Part shown: positions 57,832 to 64,000 of the stretch, in pieces | How positions within the stretch are numbered: the first letter of the stretch is position 1 | Layout: each line of letters begins with the position of its first letter | Assembly (NCBI GenBank): GCA_004352715.1 | Contig: SCFE01000027.1 | Span: forward strand, 1,202,294-1,266,293 | Direction of reading: 5' to 3' | Source of the DNA: Hofstenia miamia | Lineage: Eukaryota > Xenacoelomorpha > Acoela | DNA length: 64,000 nt | Notes under the pieces: model-generated | What the model saw: the letters and a program-made list of their open reading frames with translations, nothing else | Database searches by the model: none | What the model was told of the DNA's origin: nothing | Position numbers and translations under genes: made by a program

Positions 57832-59212
57832 AACGTGATTACGTAATGCAATAACTAAAGCCCTCCGCGACAAGTCTTTGTTGAAAGTTTTCTGACAAAA
57901 CACCTGAAATTTTTGTCAAACGATGAATGTTTGTGATTGTCTAGCTTTTTAACTTTACTAGGCTTGCATTATTCGTAGGTATACTAAAATCATTTCAATA
58001 ATGTTTTAGTTGATAACACATTTTTTGTAGTTTCAACATTAAAATCATAAGGAAAAATTAATTCCCAATTTAGGGACAAATGTAATGATGTGCAAACAAA
58101 ATATCATCTTTTGAGACCTTTGTGCGGAATTCTTGTTGATGCGTTTTAGGCTTTCACCTGAGACGAAAAAATTTTTTTCCGGTTGAGCAATTAAAGTCTT
58201 TGGCTGTTCGTTGCTTGGAAGATTTATTTCCCGAAAAATTTGCATTTCACCCATAATATACGAAGAGTTGTAAACGTGATATCTCATTTCTATAAGGTAC
58301 TAGAAGCACGCTGTTAGGTTTAAAACGTTTTTATTTGCTTGTAACGATTGTTTACAGAGTGCTTTAATTTTTGCAAAAATGCACCGATTAAGACTAATTG
58401 GGGCGAATCATATAATGCTTTTATTATATAGTTTTTTATTAAACTTTGACTCTGCCGCCGCTATTTCACATATATTTGTACTCGCGTGACGTACAGGCGA
58501 GGAGCACAGCAATGTCCAAACCTCTTGTTTCCAACATCGATTTTTGTAAATTTATTAAAATGGGTGGTGAAATGCTATTTTTAGGATATATTGCCAGTTT
58601 ATGATCAGTTATTGATCAAATCGCGACTAAGATGCGAACTTCAGGAAATACTGCATACGCCCTTGGTAAAAGGAATTCCGTTTGAAATGCTATCGGAGTT
58701 TTCTATATTGTATTTAACTTTTAAAATGTTTTTTTGTTTTCTACTAAGTAATGATCTATTTGGCTAAGCAATAGGTTTTAAAATATTTATCTCACGTTCC
58801 GTGTGTTCGTTTCCCACTGCGTCACGTGTACGTTGAGTCATTCACACTAACAAACTAGATGAGTCAGCTGCAACAAATTATTACTTCCCTGTAAATACAC
58901 CAGTTAGAAACCAGTCAGTTCTGTCATTTATTTTGTGGTTTCCATGTTTAAATGTGGAGCATTTAATTCGTCAATGCCAGGTTTTATAGGTGAATTACCG
59001 GTCTAAATATGCTTTAGCATAGTTAGTGCACATAGCTTTTTTTAAACAATTTGTGTATGGGTGTGTTTATTATTTGATTGAAATTAGAGATAAGTTATTT
59101 TTGTTAACTGCAAACATAAAATATCTCTCATGTTGCCGTTAGCTTTTGTTTATTAAATGTTTTTCATTCATTAGTATATTTACATATTTATATGTATATA
59201 TATATATATATA
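57832..59212. other. AT-rich non-coding stretch downstream of NLK
   Basis: I see no gene. It ends in the TA tract before the 163-n gap. Confidence 0.5.
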
Positions 59213-59375
59213 NNNNNNNNNNNNNNNNNNNNNNNNNNNNNNNNNNNNNNNNNNNNNNNNNNNNNNNNNNNNNNNNNNNNNNNNNNNNNNNNNNNNNNNN
59301 NNNNNNNNNNNNNNNNNNNNNNNNNNNNNNNNNNNNNNNNNNNNNNNNNNNNNNNNNNNNNNNNNNNNNNNNNNN
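59213..59375. other. Assembly gap in a (TA)n tract
   Basis: 163 n are flanked by TA repeats on both sides. Crossing ORFs are artefacts. Confidence 0.95.
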
Positions 59376-59407
<32 letters not shown>

Positions 59408-59494
59408 CGTTGGCTTTATAACAGGCATCATATATTTTTAACACATTAAAAAAACAGCGTTAGAAATACAAAAATTTTATTGAAAATTGTATGA

Positions 59495-60923
59495 TTAAAA
59501 AGTAGAACAATCAGCACGAAGGGCTCGCAGAGTAAAGCAAGTTTTGCGGCCTTTTCCTTCTGCAGGCGATTCTCTGGGGCCATAACCCAGGGTTGAAAAT
59601 ATTCGTTTAATTTCAGCAGATGAAGGTGGTAACATCAAAAATTTCAAAGCCAGCTTCGCAATCTTCTCTCCAATATCTCCCGTATCTGCGAGCGGATGAA
59701 ATCCTCAGATCGACATTCTCTGAATTAATTAAATGATGTCGAAAAGGGTTCCCTTTTGGAGCCAATAAATTCAACAAAGTCTGGTAAAAAATCAGGATAA
59801 CATTCAGAAACACTATAGTTCGCGTCTTACCATTCCTTCTGCGTCAACGAAACATCTATGTATTTCGGATAACGGACATTAGCAAGAAACCACACTTTCG
59901 GCACTGATGTTTGATATCTCTGCTCCACAATCTGAAGCCAGTCACGAGCTTCGGAACCCATATCACGGAAACATGCCAATAACTTCTTCCACTCCTCTAC
60001 TGCATCGTCAACTGAACATTTATTCGGCTGGATAGAATCCAAAGCAACGGATACTGGCGTGTTGCACTTAAGAGCATCTTCGACGTTTTTGAAAACAGTC
60101 AAGTTTTTCAATGTGTCCAATATATTTTTAGGCACACTCCTCTGAACTACTCTGGATGAAATTCCACAAATTTCTTCATCTTTTGTCACTCTTCAACATG
60201 CCATTCCAGCAGATGAGCGAAACTGTTCCAGCGAACTGTAGAAGGCATAGCAGCCTTTTTAGCACCTTCATTCTGAATCCACGTGTGTGGCAGGTGGCAT
60301 TTACGAAACAACTTGGCAACTTCGGTAACTTTTGCTACAATAGTGGATGGTAATAAATCTTTCGCCACCAGATTCATTTGATGTGCTGCGCATCCGTACT
60401 CTATCAAGTTCAGCTCGTTTTCAACAATTTTTCGCATTTTTGCCATTTTTTCAGCATTATCGGTTATGACAGCTGCTACTTTCACTCCGTATTTTGTCTC
60501 AGCATCCTTAATGTGATTCACTGTTTTCACTGGTGTGGCTTACAGCGCTTTCGTCAGTTGTCCCCACGATGTAGATTTCACAACAATACTGAATAGAAGA
60601 ACTTATAATTGAGTCATTCGATACATTGGACCATCCATCGACACAAAAAGTGACCTCTTTTCCATTGAGTTTATTACTGCTTTCAACGACTAACTCATTG
60701 TGGCAATCATTATTAATTTCATTTGCCAGATTTCGACGTGTGGGAGATGTGTAGCCCGGATGAAGGTCTTGGCAAGCTTCTTGAACTGCACAGATTCGAC
60801 TACAGTGAAAGGAATGTTATTGGAAAAGAAAAACCTTCCAACCGACTTGTTAAATTGCACCTGTTGTTCTTTTGTTAAAAAAAACGTTGACGTTGAAAAC
60901 AGCGTTTTTAACAGGCCCACCCT
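59495..60923 (-). pseudogene. hAT-superfamily transposase, frameshifted, N-terminally deleted
   Basis: In minus-strand order: QFNKSVGRFFFSNNIPFTVV; VTFCVDGWSNVSND (first catalytic Asp, in D-G-W); ITDNAEKMAKMRK (second Asp region); YGCAAHQMNLVAKDLL; TVRWNSFAHLL; a 120-codon frame (60189-59827); and a C-terminal dimerisation segment SSAEIKRIFSTLGYG ending at 59495. The pieces sit in at least four frames with stops. The BED zinc-finger N-terminus is missing: coding starts almost directly after AGGGTGGGCCTGTT (60923 inward), which resembles the MITE end CAGGGTTGGC. The element was probably internally deleted or rearranged. The far end is lost in the TA/gap region. Confidence 0.8.
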
Positions 60924-60935
60924 ATATATATATAT

Positions 60936-61935
60936 NNNNNNNNNNNNNNNNNNNNNNNNNNNNNNNNNNNNNNNNNNNNNNNNNNNNNNNNNNNNNNNNN
61001 NNNNNNNNNNNNNNNNNNNNNNNNNNNNNNNNNNNNNNNNNNNNNNNNNNNNNNNNNNNNNNNNNNNNNNNNNNNNNNNNNNNNNNNNNNNNNNNNNNNN
61101 NNNNNNNNNNNNNNNNNNNNNNNNNNNNNNNNNNNNNNNNNNNNNNNNNNNNNNNNNNNNNNNNNNNNNNNNNNNNNNNNNNNNNNNNNNNNNNNNNNNN
61201 NNNNNNNNNNNNNNNNNNNNNNNNNNNNNNNNNNNNNNNNNNNNNNNNNNNNNNNNNNNNNNNNNNNNNNNNNNNNNNNNNNNNNNNNNNNNNNNNNNNN
61301 NNNNNNNNNNNNNNNNNNNNNNNNNNNNNNNNNNNNNNNNNNNNNNNNNNNNNNNNNNNNNNNNNNNNNNNNNNNNNNNNNNNNNNNNNNNNNNNNNNNN
61401 NNNNNNNNNNNNNNNNNNNNNNNNNNNNNNNNNNNNNNNNNNNNNNNNNNNNNNNNNNNNNNNNNNNNNNNNNNNNNNNNNNNNNNNNNNNNNNNNNNNN
61501 NNNNNNNNNNNNNNNNNNNNNNNNNNNNNNNNNNNNNNNNNNNNNNNNNNNNNNNNNNNNNNNNNNNNNNNNNNNNNNNNNNNNNNNNNNNNNNNNNNNN
61601 NNNNNNNNNNNNNNNNNNNNNNNNNNNNNNNNNNNNNNNNNNNNNNNNNNNNNNNNNNNNNNNNNNNNNNNNNNNNNNNNNNNNNNNNNNNNNNNNNNNN
61701 NNNNNNNNNNNNNNNNNNNNNNNNNNNNNNNNNNNNNNNNNNNNNNNNNNNNNNNNNNNNNNNNNNNNNNNNNNNNNNNNNNNNNNNNNNNNNNNNNNNN
61801 NNNNNNNNNNNNNNNNNNNNNNNNNNNNNNNNNNNNNNNNNNNNNNNNNNNNNNNNNNNNNNNNNNNNNNNNNNNNNNNNNNNNNNNNNNNNNNNNNNNN
61901 NNNNNNNNNNNNNNNNNNNNNNNNNNNNNNNNNNN
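60936..61935. other. Assembly gap of exactly 1,000 n in a (TA)n tract
   Basis: The round length suggests a placeholder rather than an estimated size. The true distance between the hAT end and the downstream sequence is unknown. Confidence 0.95.
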
Positions 61936-64000
61936 TATATATATATATATATTAGGTTTGTCTATATTTTGGTCATTTTTGAAAAATAACGTTTGAACAA
62001 CCCGATGTGGTGCAATTTTGCTTAAAAATCACTGCAAAAAAATTATACATATATATTAGCTCCATTGCAAAAATGCACATCTATGATTTTCAGAGATAAT
62101 AGATTTGTTAGCTGGGATATTGGTATACACACACGCACACAATTTTGGCTTAGTCATTGATTCTCTACACATCCAATCACATTTTAAATAAGAAATCAAT
62201 TCACAATATTAATGTATCTTAGAAGTGTGTTTATAAGTACTTGTCACACGTGTTTCTTTAAAAACCAATTGATTTAATAATCATTGACTAAAAGTTAGTC
62301 ACGTCTATTTAAAATGATATTGATATGCTTTTTTATAAGGATACTTTTATTAAATATAAAATTTTATTTGTCAACTTTGTCTCACTTTTGTCTTGTTACA
62401 TTTCAAAAATTATTATATATATATATATATATATATGATTACATTTGCTTTCACTGTGAATGTATATAATTTTATTAAACTATGAAAAGCATTTGCGTAG
62501 AATTTCGTTTATTTTAAAACATTAAGAGCGTAGAGGCACTGTATCTCTATTTGTGCCAAAGACGTTTGTAATTTGCTTGCGTAGTAGAAGGGTTAATAAC
62601 GTTATTCACCTCTGTGTTAGCACGTAATGACCTGATATTTGATGACAAGTTTGTCCGTGTTTCTTTTACAACTAATTTAAGAAAGATGTATCTATGCATT
62701 TTCTAGTTTTGTTGTCGTTCGATCTGAGTTAGTGTACTAATTATATTTCACACAATGCATACAATATAGAAATTTTCCAAAGACGTAGGCTTGAAGGTTT
62801 TAGATTTTGCATAGATATTTTAAAATGTTTCGAATTTTTTACCATTGCGATCTTATCGTAAACTTTTATTAGAATTTCTAGATACTAATTTTATTCTGTT
62901 GCACATTATTTGCAATACTGTTGCAACTGATTAAGGAAAGCAAAACTCTGAGAAATTTGAGGTGCATTAAGTAAAAAAGTTCGTAATGCTTGTCTTAATC
63001 ACCCTAAGTCTCCTTGTTCTATCTGCACTATTTTATCTATATGGCATGATATTGTTTGACATTCGGCATTTTTGGTTCTGAATTAATTTCGGGATGAGTT
63101 TAGAAATCAATGAATTGTTTTTACCCTCCAAATATAGTGGCCCATTTTGGAGATAGCAGTGTAAATGCAGAAAGTTCATGATGTTGTCGATTAATAATAT
63201 GAATTGTGTCGATTGATTTTTAAAGCGTTTTTCTCATGGTTCCTCATAAGTAACAATGTTAGCTCAAACGATCCCATGATATAGTCTACAAATTAAGGAA
63301 ATCGTTTAAAGCCTTGATTGTGTTATTCGCTTACCAAAAATTGTAATAGACTTTAAGATTTCGCATTATCTTATGAACGGAAAAATCTGTAAGATATTCT
63401 TATTTGCGCTTTGATTCCAATTTTCAAGGAAAGAATAACAAGTCTACTGTCCCGGTTAGTTTTCTCATAAAGTAAGAAGCGTTCATCACAAAATTGGCAG
63501 CGTATTTCATTCCCGTAACTTTCAAGAAGTATTGTCTCATTCTTTTAGACTAATGCATTTATTCCTCAAAAATGAAGGAATACGCAAACAAATTAATGAA
63601 TTTGTTTGTGAACACCATAACAGTTCAGTTTGGTTTTGCCTTTTTCTATATCGTGTATTCGTCGATCAATATATATATATATGTATATTGCTAGGTACTA
63701 TGGGATTTGTACTTAGCGGTGAAAATCCCTCACCCAGTGAAGATGGCCTCCAGTTTAGAGTGAAATTTAAATATTTCGATCACTAGTCAGTATGTTTTTA
63801 CAATATGTCTGGGTAACTCAATGCAAATTTTTAACCATATAGGTTAATTATTAAAGATTTCGATAAATAAAATTTTCCCATACATTTTTCGTACCCAGTG
63901 TAAAATTTTGTGCAAAGAGAAAATTTCATTGGGGGTGTGTACTTAGTTTAAGCAAAACTTACCCTAACGTAAATGTGTATTTATATATATATATATATAT
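61936..64000. other. AT-rich non-coding stretch
   Basis: No gene is supported. (TA)n tracts lie at about 62414-62436, 63669-63682 and 63981-64000. The 84-residue ORF at 63532-63786 has a polar end (SGENPSPSEDGLQFRVKF) but no homology I recognise. Confidence 0.5.

Noticed and set aside
63532-63786. 84-residue ORF ending SGENPSPSEDGLQFRVKF
   Set aside because: It contains a TA-derived YIYIC stretch and has no supporting splice sites or recognisable family.

Overview
The window is nuclear DNA from an animal, almost certainly an invertebrate. It is strongly AT-rich, is littered with (TA)n microsatellites (many adjoining assembly gaps), and is dominated by decayed mobile elements. The only gene I can name is an orthologue of Nemo-like kinase (NLK), a metazoan MAP-kinase relative. 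I cannot name the phylum. The mixture of 40-53 nt introns with an 8.8 kb intron recalls compact-intron lineages (schistosome-like flatworms, sponges, myxozoans and similar), but that is inference.

Layout. 1-9 kb: mostly non-coding, with a weak piggyBac-like remnant (about 1.9-2.3 kb) and a mosaic (5.4-9 kb) of one hairpin-bearing repeat cut by single-n joins. 10.0-10.7 kb, minus strand: a four-exon, 199-codon gene of unknown function that I assembled from three ORF fragments joined by 41-53 nt introns. 11.0-18.7 kb: a large palindromic element with 1,312 bp arms and a mariner-type remnant in its loop, lying between pieces of a minus-strand LINE. 18.8-23.3 kb: a Penelope-like remnant, a Gypsy/Ty3 integrase fragment, and a nearly complete but dead Tc1 element with both inverted ends. 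25.9-28.8 kb: a second Tc1/IS630-type transposase and a broken tyrosine-recombinase element. 33-36 kb: a hAT-type MITE with its target duplication, and a third Tc1-like transposase. 38.8-42.3 kb: a non-LTR retrotransposon with ORF1, endonuclease, reverse transcriptase and a (TTA)n tail. 43.5-44.2 kb: two non-autonomous inverted-repeat elements.

45.4-57.8 kb, plus strand: the NLK gene. It has nine coding exons (421 codons plus stop from the ATG at 45730), a probable spliced 5' UTR, and an AATAAA shortly after the stop. The first introns are 40-46 nt. Later ones reach 1.3 and 8.8 kb, and the largest carries inserted elements, including an unusual GC-rich, hairpin-rich 492 bp insertion with an exact 11 bp target duplication. 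59.5-60.9 kb: a minus-strand hAT transposase remnant.

NLK and the unknown 199-codon gene are the only host coding regions I can support; they show no visible functional link. Several gaps are flanked by duplicated sequence and look like assembly artefacts. The most interesting items are the structured 11-bp-TSD insertion in NLK intron 7, the long palindrome, the bidirectional motif array at 43.5 kb, the two perfect 22-23 bp hairpins, and the short-intron gene models.
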